From Tetragonia tetragonoides (taxonomy: Eukaryota; Streptophyta; Magnoliopsida; Caryophyllales; Aizoaceae), in NCBI GenBank assembly GCA_038025085.1, contig CM076153.1:17707001-17771000 (forward strand): a DNA stretch of 64,000 nucleotides, in the 5' to 3' direction. Positions 1-11,639 of this stretch are shown piece after piece. The position numbers and the translations under genes were made by a program. The notes beneath the pieces are model-generated. The model did not search any database and was not told the DNA's origin. It saw only the letters and a list, made by a program, of their open reading frames with translations. Position 1 is the stretch's first letter, and each line of letters opens with the position of its first letter.

Positions 1-308
1 TACGAGCGGCCTGATTCCCCTAAAAGGATACGTAGGACAACCCAATTACAATTGGGCCCGGCCCCTTCATCAAATTCGCATTTAAAATTTGTTAAAAATT
101 GAGCACATAATAAACACAAGGTTGCAATATTAAAATAAGCATGTCTCCATAAATAATAATAAAGTCCATTACAAGACTTGGCAATTCCTAAATAATAAAA
201 ACAAATTAACTAAATCTAAAAAAGGGGGCACATCACCCTTATTGAATTTAAAGCAAATAAAAGGCAATCCTAAGCTAGACATGCTCTAAAAGAGTATTTC
301 CTAATAGA

Positions 309-1242
309 CTACTCCGTGGCTTCGGTAGTAGGGACGACATCCTCCATGGGTTCATCAACCTTTGGGACTTCCACTTCACGTTCCTTGGGAGCCCATCTCT
401 CTCGAACCACGGGCTCTTCTTCTTTTTCAACCTCCATTAGAGGAACACTTGAAGAGGCTTCATGGTCATTGGCCCGAATGTGGGGCTTCTCTTCCGGCTT
501 AGTAGTAATCTTGGCTAAAGCTTTCTTGGCCTTCGGGTTGAGAACACTTTTCACATGCTTGACTCCCTTTTGCTTACCCTTCCATTCGGGATCATTGGGG
601 TTAGAAAGCCTTAAGCTAGCCTTGACTGATTGGGCCTTAAGATCGTCTTGTTCGGATTTCCTGCATGCACGACGACCTTCCGTAGTCTTACAATTCATCC
701 AAGCTTCATTAGCTGAAGATATGGTCGTTGGGGCCTTAATGTGAGGAATGCTCCACTTTGGGCGACGGTCCCATGCACACTCCCAAGATCTCACCATACT
801 AATAGTCAAAACCGGGGTAGCAGGCACAACACTATCCTTCGGTGGGATAATCTGGCATTTCCCATATTGCCGCATGATACGGCTAGGAAATATGTAAGTC
901 AAATTTTGAAGACCAAGGATTTGATAATATCCTGTCTCCTTGCTACATCCGATTGCGGACTTTAAGCCCCACCACTTGACAGACCATCTTAGCAAAGGGC
1001 TAGCTTTAAGGTATCCACGCCATTCATTAATGGTGGATTCATAATAAAGCCTTTGGCGGGCAGGAAACTGCTTTGGTTGGTATTTGAGCGCATTAGTCGG
1101 CCTCTCAATGAAGCACATATGCTCCAAAAGCCATATCTACAAAAACTTGAGAGCATTTCAAGTGAAAAGGCATAAGTCTCATCCTGTCTTCAGGGATCAT
1201 AGATTGCAACCACTTATCAAACTTAACCTCAAAACTTGTCAT
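309..1242 (-). pseudogene. DUF7745-type (PMD-like) gene of element E, internally deleted
   Basis: Antisense passenger gene of element E. The start codon is at 1242-1240 and the stop at 311-309. The first 30 or so residues match the A copy (SFE.KFDKWLQSM). Then a deletion of roughly 500 bp removes the rest of exon 1 and most of the intron, joining the codons for PFHL directly to the old 3' splice region near 1140. The second exon (1127-309) is open and better kept than in A. It encodes a basic, Lys-rich linker and an acidic Glu/Pro tail (EVEKEEEPVVRERW.., ending TTEATE). Function is unknown. DUF7745 proteins are known mainly from plant transposon-linked genes. I infer this copy cannot make the normal protein. 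Confidence 0.75.
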
Positions 1243-1341
1243 GGCTGAAATCTAAATTAATTGCGAGTTTCTCTCTCTAAAAAGCTCTCTATTGCTATGG
1301 AATTATGAAGGTGATGTCCCAAAATCGGACTAACCCAAGGC

Positions 1342-1625
1342 ATATATAGGGCTCGCACGGAAAAAAGACGAAAATATGGCAACCCGTCGAAAAAAAAGGC
1401 TTCAGCGGCCCATAGGACAGCCGCCGAAGGCTCGGCGGCCACGATATGGCAGCCAAGGCCCGGCGGCCCAGCCGCTAAGCTTCAGAGGCCAACCGCTGAA
1501 ACTCAACGGCCAGCCGCCCAGCCTCTGCGGCCCAGCCGCTAAGCTTCAGAGGCCAACCGCTGAAACTCAGCGGCCAGCCGCCCAGCCTCTGCGGCCCAGC
1601 CGCTGAGTCTGGCGGCCCCTCTTTT
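1342..1625 (-). promoter_or_regulatory. Promoter of the E DUF7745-type gene: TATA box plus GCGGC-box array
   Basis: On the - strand a CTATATAT box lies at 1349-1342, about 100 bases before the start codon at 1242. Immediately upstream, 1400-1620 is packed with GCCGCT/AGCGGC-like words. The A copy has the same arrangement (24145-24382). Within it a 63-bp unit starting gccgctaagc is repeated in tandem at 1471 and 1534. Confidence 0.6.
1471..1596. repeat. 63-bp tandem duplication of GC-box sequence
   Basis: Two nearly identical 63-bp units begin at 1471 and 1534 (gccgctaagcttcagaggcc). Each contains several CCGC/GCGG boxes. The duplication adds boxes to the promoter-like array of the DUF7745-type gene. 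Confidence 0.8.
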
Positions 1626-2084
1626 GACCCCCGCTCCTTCGCATCAACCGCTGAGCGCCTTCCTTCGGCCGCCGAGCCCCTTTTTCGAGACAGCCCTCTT
1701 CTACCCGGTTTTGGACACTTTCCTTAACCTTTTTGGACTCCAATTTGGTTCAGTTTCCTATTTCTTCTATTATTACTATTTTTCTCTTATTTCCTTAATT
1801 ATTTATGGGAACCCCACAATTTCCTTATTTCTTTTCGGATGATTATCATCTTTTATTTTTTATTATTACTCCCTTTTTCTACTTATTTATTTCATGTCTT
1901 TTTTGCACCCCTTTCTTTTTTTCATTTTTTTTAGGGGGGATAGGGTACACCCAATTTTAACTTTTTGGTTGTACCATTTTTTTCATTTGTTGCTACATGG
2001 CTATTACTTGTGCTTTTTGCTTGACTACCTGTGCATTTGCATTAGCCTAATTACATGCAGGGACTAATAAAACGGCAATATATT

Positions 2085-4484
2085 TCAAAGGAAAGTCCGA
2101 ATACAGGCTCTCTCTCTCTCTCTCCTAGGACTCTTCCTCCGAGGGCTTCTTTCACGAGAAGGGCTGCGCTCAGGAGAGCTCACGACCTCATCATCAGACA
2201 TAACCACCTGTCGTGACCGACGAGGAAGAGGCCGACGGTACTCAACCTGCAACCCACCAAACATATAAGATACATTTCTCAAAGTACACAACTTTGAAGA
2301 TGCAAGGTCAAGCTTACCTTATCCAAGTCAGCTCTCGAGCAACTGCCTTTCGAAAGAGCTCGGGATATCCAGGACTTCATAGCATGCATCATCTTGAATA
2401 CCTTCCCGGTCTTCTCAAGGTCAAGCTGCGCAAAGAAAAGTCAATACAAGCATGAAAGCGGTAAAAATCACATGCAGCAGGTAAAATGACAAGTTTACCC
2501 ATGGATGGCCAACTGGAAGAGGAAGGCCCTGGATGTCCTCATCAAGGTCCTCCGTCATCGGGACCTCTCCCCAACATTCCTTCCCGCCATAATCCCGACC
2601 TCAGACCCGCATATCCGGGACATCCACGTCGATGGCATCAACCCGAGGCTCCTATGAAGCAAAGTAGGTTAGCAACCAAGAAAAACAAGAAAGGCGTAGA
2701 ATATCCAATGCAAAGCTTTTACCTTCAAGCCCACAAATGAAGGCATGAGGCAATCACGACGGAACTGCTTGTAGTGCCCCGCAAGGTCCTCCGCAGGCTC
2801 CCTCAAATATCGCATAGCATCCGAGCCCACCATGGCCTCCACAACCATCTCGTGAGACAAGCACCTCACCAAACACATGGTCGAGGGAGGATCCAAAGGA
2901 ATCCTCGGTCCCACCACATCAGGATAAACCTGACGGAAGATCCGCTCTCCCAAATACCGCTCGAAAGAGAACAGACCCGCAATCAGGATCCACTGGTGGT
3001 CTATCGCCCTAGATGCAAGGACGACATCCGAATCCAACCCATGGTACTTTGCCCAAGGGAAGTAGTCAATCTACACAAACATGCAACATAAGATATTTCC
3101 ACACCAAGAAATACAATCCATGCAATAAAAAGCAAAATTGCGTTACCTTGTGCCAGTCTAGGCGCAAGAGGGCCTCCCTGTACTGCTGTAGAGTCTGGAA
3201 GGGCGCAGGACCCCTGTGACGTGATGCCCTGCAAACCGGGAAATCCGACTCCCAGCCCGTAGGCGCCATGTCCGGGAAATGCTCAAAAAACCAAGGCTAC
3301 ATCAAAACATGAAATTAAGCACCATACACTTAAATCATGCAAATCATCAAATAGATACACAAAAACAAAACGCACCTGCAAGGCCTTCCAAAAACCGCAC
3401 AAGCTCACGGGAGGAAGAGTCGACTGCTTGTATCCCTCATCATTCACGCGGCAAGCAAACCGCATGCACCTCAAGAGGTTGGCGTAGCCCGGCAACCCCC
3501 AGTTGTACTCTCTCACCCTCTCCCAATCCAACAAGCTAGGGAGGTAAATAGCATGAATACGCTCCCCCGCCAAGGAGGTAGGCGATGAACATCCTCGCCT
3601 TCTGCTCTACCGAGGTATTTCTCTTGTACCTCGCGTCAGTCAAAGCAGCGTAGAGCTCGCTATAGGGACGATAATGGTGACCCCAGGTGTTTTCCCAAGG
3701 GCCAAACAACTCCACCATCTCAGTCTTACGTTTCCAAATGGAAACTCATACACAATGGGCGTACCCACGCAAGGTACCCTAGTTAGCATAGCAAACTCCG
3801 AAGGAGTGATCATCATCTCCCCATTAGGGAAGTGGAACGTGTTGGTAGTATCCCAAAAATGCTCCAAAGACAAGCGGACAATACATCTCTTGACTCGCTC
3901 AACCGAGTCCGTCGCTTTCAAAAGGGGCCCAAACCCCGCACCCAAAACTGCACTTTGCACCTCTTTGGGTAAGATCTTAAAAAGCTTCACCGAAGAACCA
4001 TAATTACCATGGGGCTTCAAATTCCCATCGGGTTCCTATGATCAATTTACAACCTCTTAGGTTCACATTTCAATCAAATGTTCAATCCTAAGCATGTTTT
4101 TAAGTTCGTTCAAGCCGCGCAAGCTCACATGCGCTACAAACTTGACAATTGCATACAATCTCTACACAAATTCTACTCAAGGCAAAGCATATAAACTAAA
4201 ATTCAATGCATAAAACTATGAATTCAAAGTTTGAGGCTTACCACAAACTTTGAAGCATGGAAACTCAAGTGAGTCTCCGGTCGAAAGAGCAACTCCGACC
4301 TATCCCAAACGACGTCGGGCATCCTATCCGTCCGTGTGTACCTATCTTGAGGAAAAGCCACATTGGGTTTCCTCTTAGAAGGTTTGACATGGGAAGGAAA
4401 AGCTTTGGTGAAGATGTCAATTTCTTCAACCTCTTCCCGAACCTCGGCCCTTCTACTCCTCTTCTTCACCAATTTAGGAGCCAT
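2085..4484 (-). pseudogene. Plant mobile domain (PMD) gene of element E
   Basis: Antisense multi-exon gene. Exon 1 runs from the start at 4484 (MAPKLVKKRSRR) and ends after ASKFV at a GT donor. The main PMD exon is 4020-3283. It contains the motif DTTNTFHFPNGEMMITPSEF, typical of the aminotransferase-like plant mobile domain (PF10536 family), but is split by a frameshift near 3700-3540. Later exons lie at about 3269-3145, 3065-2669, 2660-2510 and 2430-2325. The last exon (from about 2250) encodes an SR-like stretch (SPSRERSPRRKSPRR). The Pro/Tyr-rich tail present in A is missing because the sequence jumps to the 3' flank near 2100. Unlike A, exon 1 has no internal stop. Host PMD proteins (MAIN, MAIL1) act in transposon silencing and genome stability. 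A role for this copy is unknown. Confidence 0.75.
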
Positions 4485-4814
4485 GAAGAATTATGAGCAA
4501 AGCAAGTGAAAGCAAACAAGCAAAGATGGAGAATTGGGATTTTCTCTCTCCAAGGGTTTCAAAAACCCACTCTCAAATTCACCCCAAATTTGTGAGAAAT
4601 CACAAATAAACTTCAAATTATTGAAAGATTATGCAAACCCAAGCAAATGCAAGCAAAAAGAAGCAAATTTGAGCAAATTTGAGCAAGAGATGAAGATTGG
4701 GCAACAATGGTGGTAGAGAGAGAGAGTCTCGAAAATATTTTTTTTTTGAAACCCAAGCTTGGGGAAGAATGACCCAAAAATTCGGCTCCTCAAAAGAAAA
4801 ACCCCGTTTTCGCC

Positions 4815-4965
4815 TCTGAACCGGCCCAGCGGCTGAGCTACAAGGCCGGGCGGCCCTTCTAGTAGCCTCCGCACGGCAGTCGACGCCGCTGAGCGGGCCC
4901 GTAAAGGCCGCCCAGCGCTCGGCGGCCCTGCGCATGGCCGCCGAACCGTTTTTTTCATTCGCCCC
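4815..4965 (-). promoter_or_regulatory. GCGGC-box array upstream of the E PMD gene
   Basis: About 150 bp of dense CGGCCCAGCGGCTGAG-like words, 330-480 bp upstream of the PMD start at 4484. It corresponds to 20400-20580 in element A. I see no convincing TATA box between the array and the start; a GA/CT-rich run (4720-4740) lies there instead. Confidence 0.5.
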
Positions 4966-5204
4966 TCTCGGGGCGGGCCCACGAGTTCAAATTCCGCGCG
5001 GGATTGCATTTCTCAACCGTTGGAAGCCCGGGAGATTTGAACATATCACCCAAAATGACTCTTTTGCCCCCACGGCTTGGTTTCCTATGCCAGGGACCCG
5101 GTATTATCTATTTTTGCAGGCGCAAGCCTTATATCTAATCTGTTACAGGCACAGGCACTTTATTTTATTTTGCAGGCACAATTTTCCTAAACATAGACAT
5201 CACT

Positions 5205-5470
5205 AAAGCAGAGCAACACAATGCTCTTTGACGATGAGGCTAGCGTCACGTCGACAACAACTTAAGCAGAGCAACACAACGCTCTTTGACATTGAGGCTA
5301 TTACAATTAGCGTCACGTTGGCACCCTTGAAGAAGAGCAACACAACGCTCTTTGACGTTGAGGCTATCAAAATTAGCGTCACGCTGGCACCCGCAAAGCA
5401 GAGCAACGCAACGCTCTTCGACGATGAAGCTATTAAAATTCGCATCGCGTCAGCTCCCGCAAAGCAGGTA
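5205..5470. repeat. Tandem repeat (58/66 bp units) between PMD gene and 3' LTR of E
   Basis: Units starting gagcaacaca begin at 5211, 5269, 5335 and 5401, so the spacings are 58, 66 and 66 bp. Each carries an inverted pair of gagcg/cgctc words and a gcgtca word. The counterpart in A (20090-20295) is more degenerate. Tandem repeats in the hypervariable 3' region of Tat-lineage elements are a known source of satellites. Confidence 0.8.
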
Positions 5471-5587
5471 ACCCTGACCACAGGCGGTCAGGAGTTTATC
5501 TTTCCTTCTTTCTAACATAAAGCATTTAAAAAAAAAAAACACTGCAGCATTTTTAGCAAATACTTTGACCTTCGCTTTTACAAGCTC

Positions 5588-5605
5588 GGCCAAAGTGGAG
5601 GCTTT
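5588..5605 (+). other. Polypurine tract of element E
   Basis: The purine-rich ggccaaagtggaggctttt stretch lies directly before the 3' LTR start (TGTAGACACC). Its place and its similarity to the tracts of A and B give the element's orientation (+). Confidence 0.65.
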
Positions 5606-7114
5606 TGTAGACACCCTAATCGGTTCTCATCCCCTGACACCGCAACACCCGATGATGATGGTAATGGATTAGCATGGACGTAAGTAGAAAATGACATTGC
5701 TCGGAAATCTAGACCAAATTCCTTGAAACCTCAGTCTTTGGATAGCTCTTATTATAAGGATTCTAACGCCTTTAACCTTGCCTCAATCAGGTTCCCGGAT
5801 CAAGAGATATCGCGTCTCGAAGATTTGGATCAAAATCGCTCAATCCCCGCCCCAGGGTCAGCCCAAGGGCAATTTCGTAATTTACAGAGCACAAAAAGTC
5901 AAAAAACCCTAGTCACGCGCGCGCCGTCAGGCCTCGCGGCCTTCGCAAGCTGCTCGGCGGCCAACGCGTGACAGCGGGGGCCATTAGGCCAGCCGCTGGC
6001 CCCAGATGCCCTCCGTGTGGCCGCTGAACTCGTTTTTTGGCTGGGCCGAGTTTTGGCGCCGGGCTTCCTGCCCTAAGCCCCTAAATTCGTCCCCTAACTC
6101 TATAAGTACTCATTTTCACCCTCTTTTGCAGGAGGTCAGTCAGTCCGCAATTTTGAGAGCATTGAGAGCACATATTCCTCCAAATCAAAGAGAATTCGGA
6201 ACTCTGAAGTTCCAAGCAAGCATTACACCTAGCCTAGCACCCAAGATCGAAGAGCAATCCCAATTCTACTTGTCTCGTTCGAATAGAACGTCCAGGTTAA
6301 CCATCCTGAGGGCCTAACTCTTTATTAAATCTCTTGTTTTACTGTTTATTAATCATGTTTTATTTAGCTTTTGATTATGGTTGAATAAATTTGCATGCTT
6401 AAGGTTTTGTACATAAATATGCATGTTTAGTTAATATAAAGTTAGCATCTTTTTATTATTTATGCGAGTTTGCATCTTTTTGTAGTTTTTGCATGTATAT
6501 AGTAGCCCCTTAGGTTTATTTTAGCATAAAATTATCGTCTTTACATCATTAATATCCTTTTGAAGATACTAACGTTTTTATTGATGTGCATATACAATAC
6601 TTGGCGCGTTTAGCAAAGTTGGTAGGTTGGAGCGTTAATTTAATGCTTTACATCTTGTTTATGCTTGTTAATAGTATGCATGTAAATTGGATATAAATTG
6701 TGCAAAGTGATAACATAGGTAATTTGGTTGTTCTTAACCCGCCTAGTTAATTTAGGATCTTGGACGACCAGATTTCTATGGAACCATATAGCATAAATAA
6801 ATATTTGACATGGATAAGCTTAGTAGAGGCCATTTATACGGGCGATTTAAATGAGATTCGTTTTATTTATTTCGTACCTACATCCCCGAACTCAATATTT
6901 AGTCCCCACGGGCATGAGTCAATTCCCAATAGGAATTGGGTGCACCTTTTGATGGTTTCCAATTGTTTCCTTAAAAATTGGTGGCGGCTTCTTATTTGCA
7001 AATTATTGTTCCTTATAATTAATTTGAATCGCATGCGACATATTATTTAAGAACCATTAGTTCCAACTAAAATCGATTCGCGGAGCGGGCGCCGGAAAGG
7101 CGAGGGTTCTTACA
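5606..7114 (+). repeat. 3' LTR of element E
   Basis: A 1509-bp LTR from TGTAGACACC to GGGTTCTTACA, homologous to the A LTRs in reverse complement. A GC-box array lies at about 5915-6010 and a CTATAAGTA TATA-like box at 6099-6108. After these comes a transcribed part with an open frame of about 96 codons (6760-7050) that is also kept in the A LTRs. A conserved CCAAT...ATTGG block lies at about 6875-6944. Confidence 0.9.
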
Positions 7115-7958
7115 CTTCTCTAATTGATGTAGTCTAGGGATGCGTGATTCCCAAGTTACTTTTATGGACACCTCGTAGTGTGTTCAGGACGGATCATTCC
7201 CCATTGTTTAATTCTCTACATATCGATTATTATGTTAGAGGTAGTGTGAGTATACACTAGAGTAAGTCCATGGCATGTCTGTATCTATCTATGAATAGTA
7301 TGGGTAATGGTTGTTCTATTCGCTCTCTTATTTTTCTAATCAAGATGGTTTATCTATTTGTGTTCGAATGATCACTAAAGCAAGAATTGCATGTAATTGA
7401 ATATTGAGTATGCGTGTGCTTGATTGTATGACTATTTGTGCATGCAAATGAATTTCAATGATTCTTCTAAAACCCAGGTAAGGTTTGCGAATGTGTTTTT
7501 ACTGGGTATGGACGACGTTTATTCAGTTTATCTGATTTTTGTTTTCTTTTGTTTCTTCTCTTTTCTTCTGTACCTTGTTTCCGTCACGGAAACCAAAGTG
7601 CAGGTGTAGCCGAGTGAGGACGGATTGATTGAAGGTTGAATGTGGGCTGTTTGTTTAGAACTATAGAATTATTGGTTGCTTTGGATTGTTGGGATTTTTT
7701 GGTTTGTGCCCTTGAAGACAAAGTTGTAATAAAACTATAATGGACTTAAGACCGCTGGATAGACAACTCTGATATTTATGTTTAATTTGTTTAGATGCTT
7801 CCTTTGATACCTAGTTTTCGTTTCTGCTCAGCATTTATTCCTTAGTGATAAATGTTGCAGTAACTAACCCTTGGGTTTGTGACGGTTCAGTGGTGTCGAG
7901 TCGTGGATAATGACGTCGATAGTTCCCTGGAAATCGTTGCGAATTCAGAGGTGTTACA
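7115..7958. mobile_element. Element F: LTR fragment of a second Gypsy-like element
   Basis: The stretch ends at 7958 with GAGGTGTTACA; on the other strand this reads TGTAACACCTCTGAATTC, the usual LTR start of Tekay-type chromoviruses. The next five bases, cgttc (7959-7963), would be its TSD. Its left part is cut by element E at 7114/7115. A taataaaact word near 7726 could belong to a polyadenylation region. No coding sequence was recognised. F interrupts the env-like gene of copia element C. Confidence 0.6.
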
Positions 7959-7963
7959 CGTTC

Positions 7964-8599
7964 AGCCACAGACTTCCTCTTCTTTGGGTGAGGAGATGGA
8001 GTAACAGTGGTTGAGACAGGGTCCTGGGAGGATGGACCCTTTTTCTTTGAAGACCCAGCAGTGGTCTTCTTTGGTTTCTTGGAACCGGCTCTGGGAAAAG
8101 GTGGTTTTTCAGCTAACCCCTGTTCCCTCTGGGCAGTGGAGCTCTCTATTTCAGGCTTCTCTCCTCCCTCGCTCTCCTTTTTCTCTCATTCCAGCTCTCC
8201 TTTGGACTTCCCAGCGCCCTCTCTCTTGTTCTTCCCTTTCTCAAGGATGTACTTGGTCCCTATGCCAGCTCCTTCATCCAGAAGAGCATCTATTTCAGCA
8301 GCGATTTCAAACGCGCTGACTCCTTTGGTAGCGCTCTTCTTGGTTTTCTTCTTGGCAAAAGAAGCTAAAGCCCCTGATTTAGCAGCACCATCCCTTCCCA
8401 GAGTTTCTGTGTTAGAAGGTGGATGATATGATGGTGGTGATGAAGATGGAATCTCAGCAGGAGCCTTGTTCTTGCATGCTGACCTTTTGACAGGCATAAT
8501 GGGAGTGGTGACAAGGGTGGAAAAAGTAATGGGAGTGGTAGAAGGTGATTTCTCAGCTGGAGATTTCTTTGAGGCAGTGGATCGAGTTACAGACACCAT
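7964..8599 (-). pseudogene. Env-like / extra 3' ORF of copia element C, N-terminal part
   Basis: The ORF starts at 8599 and runs 137 codons before a stop at about 8186. After a frame change the same character continues to 7964, where element F cuts in. The product is rich in Lys, Ser and Pro, with nuclear-localisation-like clusters (KKKTKKS, PKKRKS). It has no signal peptide or membrane segment in the visible part. Its place, in sense downstream of RNase H, is that of the 'envelope-like' ORF of SIRE-type copia elements; the family's true function is not established. A GA-rich leader lies just upstream (8640-8820). Confidence 0.55.
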
Positions 8600-9312
8600 G
8601 GTTATTTATAGCCTGTTTTAGGGTTTGAGGAGAGAGAGAAAGAACGAGAATTAAGGAGCGAGTTTCTTGAATTAACGGGAAGAAATTGAAAGAAAACTGG
8701 TGAAGAAGATGAAAAGATGTGAGATTTGAAGTGATAATGGGAGGATTTTGAGAGAGAGAGAGAGAATGAATGGGAAGAATTTTGAGAGAGAGAGAACTTA
8801 GGGAGCTAATTTGGAGTTGTAATGATGAAGAACAACAACTAGCCCCTATTTATTAGGAAATAAATCTAACCGCCTCTAATAATTAGGAAATCAGACACAA
8901 TTAAATGCGTCTGAATTTGCCAGTTTGGAAAAGTGTTGCATGAGGCAGAGTGAATGAGGGAACAGGGTCCATGTATTGGTCTCTAAGATTTATACAACAA
9001 CAGTTTTAAGGACAATAAGGGACATATCAATAGACCAAAGTGAGTCCTTTAGTTCAGGTCATACCGTTATGCATTTTATTGCACGCGAGTTGGTATAGAC
9101 ATATGAAAGCTTTAACAAACCACACAAATCACAAATATATACACATATAACATGTAGACACATTCTAGCCAATCATCAAGGGAACAGGGTGCACATACAA
9201 CTAAGTAATCTTGATCATGCCTATTTCTAATCTAAGTTTCTCTTACCTTTCTCTGCTCAATGGTTTAGTAAAGAGATCTGCCAATTGATCCTCTCTCTTG
9301 CAAAAATTCAAT
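8600..9312 (-). other. Spacer of element C between RNase H and the env-like ORF
   Basis: No ORF of note. It holds GAGA runs (8750-8800) and an AATAAATA word (about 8850-8857) that could serve a subgenomic promoter for the env-like ORF. Two copies of the recurrent word ggaacagggt occur at 8959 and 9181. Confidence 0.5.
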
Positions 9313-9978
9313 TTAATGAATCCTTTCTCTGCATTCTCTCAAAAAGTGATGTCTAATATCAATGTGCTTTGTTCTTGAGTGTTGCACTGGATTTTTGGAA
9401 ATATTCATAGCACTTGTGTTGTCACACAAGATTGGCATACAACCTGCATCAATTCCAAAATCCTTTAATTGTTGTCTTACCCACAACAATTGTGCACAAC
9501 ATGAAGCTGCTGCCACATACTCAGCCTCAGCAGTAGACATGGCCATAGAATTTTGCTTTTTGGAGGCCCAAGAGATCAAGAAAGGCCCTAGGAAGGTTGC
9601 CATGCCTGATGTACTCTTCCTGTCTACAAGGTATACTACATAATCAACGTCAGCATAGCCAATTAAATCAATAGCAACACCTCTAGGGTACCAAAGACGT
9701 AAGTCCTCAGTTCCCTTGAGGTACCTCAGGATATGTTTGACTTGTGTAAGATGTGACTCTTTGGGGTTTGCTTGAAACCTTGCACACAAGCCAACACTAT
9801 ACATGATATCAGGTCTACTAGAAGTTAGGTACAATAATTAACCAATCATACCTCTATACACTGTTTGATCACCACTCTTACATGCTTCACCAAGTCAAGC
9901 TTGACATTGGTGGCAACACGTGTGTCATAGACCTTGGCATCTCTCATGCCATATTTCTTGATCAACTCTCTAGCATAC
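9313..9978 (-). pseudogene. Copia element C: RT C-terminus and RNase H
   Basis: This is the left continuation of the RT domain broken at 46380 by element B. The open part 9834-9313 carries YLTSSRPDIMYSV, the RNase H region with DRKSTSG, and STAEAEYVAA, followed by CDNTSA and HIDIRHHFLRE, all standard for the copia RNase H. The stretch 9978-9835 has at least one stop. The first catalytic Asp region (YADVDY) is altered from the usual YSDADW. Confidence 0.85.
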
Positions 9979-11523
9979 TGTAGGCTGCCGTATTTTCCAC
10001 CCGTCTTTTCCGCGTGCCTTACCCTCGGCCCTCCTTTCAGGGGTCGGGTTTTCCGGATAGCCTGGGAGAGCGCGTTGGGTGATCGAGTTTCATGAATCTT
10101 TTAGTGTATATGCACATAGAGATTTTTGTACCAAGGACATGATTAAGATTGTCGGAAGTCGCCATGAAATTTTGAGGTAATTTGGAAACCTTGGAGATCA
10201 AGTCGATAGTCTAGAAAGACGTCAACTCAACTCCTGTGCACCCCAATCCCTATTGGGGAAATTGACTTCATTAATGAGTTCGGGGGCGTAGGTACGAGCT
10301 GGGAAGGTGTTAGGCACCCAACTCGCTCGTTAACAACAATGGCCTTTACTAATCGATTCAATATAATTATTAATGCTACTGTTCCAAACAAGGTTCAATT
10401 TGTCCAAAATCCTAGTTTTAACTAATGGGTTTGAACAAGCATTATTATTGTGACCACTTTTAACAATTTATCAAGTTACATGCTTTTATTGCTAAAACGA
10501 TAAATATGCTAAAACCTGCAATTTAAAGGACAAATGCATAATTTATCCGGCAATCCACAACAATAAGCATAATTCATTCATAATAAAGCAATAAATAACA
10601 ACATTAAAAATCATCATTCACCCATAAACTTAGGCGTAATTCAAGCCGTTTTGCTCAAAACGCGCCATGCATGTACATATCACATAAACCAAAAACGTTA
10701 GTAATAACAAGCAAAAAAAATTATTGAAAATCCTCAGATTGGATTACCTGGATGCTCACAATGCACTTATTGGGTTGTATTGCTTGAATTCATGCTCTTG
10801 ATGAAGTATGAAGGTTTATATTGTGGTGCTAGGGCTAATCCTAAAGAAGGAGTAGAATCAGAATTTAGGGTTTATAATATGAGAGAGAATGTTCAACCTT
10901 GAGAGAGAAACTGCCAACCAACTCTCAAATTTCCAACCTCTTCAACTGAACCCTAAGGTTTGTTTATATAGAAGAGGGGGAGCTGCCAGGGTTTTGCACG
11001 GAAATCGAATGGGCCTCGAATTTTGCCGCCGCAAGAAAGGGTCCAGGCGGCCAAACCGGCAGGCCAAGCGGTCACGCCGCTTGGCAAGCGGTTGTGCCGC
11101 TTGGCCGAGCGGTTGTGCCGCTAGTCCTAGCAGCCACCGCTTGAGCCCATCGTGGCCGCTTGGACCTGGAGCGGTATGCCTGCATATGCGCCTGGCATGA
11201 TTTTCGTGCAGGGGAGGCTTTTCCGAGCGTGTCCACGCGGGATTGACTGGGCTCCCTTGTTTGACTAAGGGTTGACTCCTGGGTTTGGGTTCCCTTTCAG
11301 GCCCTTAGGTTCAAAGAGGCCTATCTCTCAGTTTTAGACTCCAATTGAGTTGAGTCCAACTGGTTTGGATCACCTGTACAAAAGGATTCCACTGGTTAAT
11401 TCAAATGAACTAGGCTAATCATCAGAACAATTATTCTCGCAACCCAAGTTCGAGCAAAATCCAATCCTTTCATCATCGGGTTTTTACGGGGACTTATTAT
11501 AGACACATTTTTTGGTGTCTACA
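9979..11523 (-). repeat. 3' LTR of element B
   Basis: A 1545-bp repeat from TGTAGGCTGCC to GGTGTCTACA, matching 44860-46379. In element orientation it has a GC-box array at about 11190-11030 and a TATATAAA box at 10970-10963. The CCAAT...ATTGG block shared with the A-family LTRs lies at about 10238-10318. Confidence 0.92.
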
Positions 11524-11541
11524 GAAGCCCCTACTTTGACC
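11524..11541 (-). other. Polypurine tract of element B
   Basis: Reading leftward, TCAAAGTAGGGGCTTC abuts the 3' LTR. It closely resembles the tracts of A (19949-19966) and E (5588-5605). Confidence 0.7.
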
Positions 11542-11639
11542 GAGCTCGAATAGAGTGAAGGTCAAAGTATTCCTGTGCTAATACCTGCAATAAAACAGGA
11601 AAACTGAGTGACGTGACAATCTATTAAAGGTAAACAATC

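Larger units (their letters stand above)
1..7114 (+). mobile_element. Element E: 3' part of a Tat-type Ty3/Gypsy retrotransposon
   Basis: This is the 3' end of an LTR retrotransposon whose gag-pol would lie left of the window. It is a reverse-complement relative of the left part of element A: positions 1-70 match the reverse complement of about 26200-26265, and 5606-7114 match the A LTR at 18439-19948. Order on the + strand: antisense DUF7745-type gene, antisense PMD gene, tandem repeats, polypurine tract, 3' LTR. The LTR ends at 7114 and the next five bases, cttct (7115-7119), would be the TSD, but the partner is outside the window. Element E sits inside LTR piece F. Confidence 0.88.

Noticed and set aside
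1376..1606. Pro/Arg-rich 76-codon ORF
   Set aside because: Translation of the GC-box array; not conserved in the A counterpart.
5228..5515. 95-codon ORF with repeated residues
   Set aside because: Produced by the 66-bp tandem repeat in the 3' region of E; no coding support.
8007..8426. 139-codon + strand ORF opposite the env-like ORF
   Set aside because: Shadow of the Lys/Ser/Pro-rich frame on the other strand; hydrophobic Phe/Ser run is a reverse-complement artefact.
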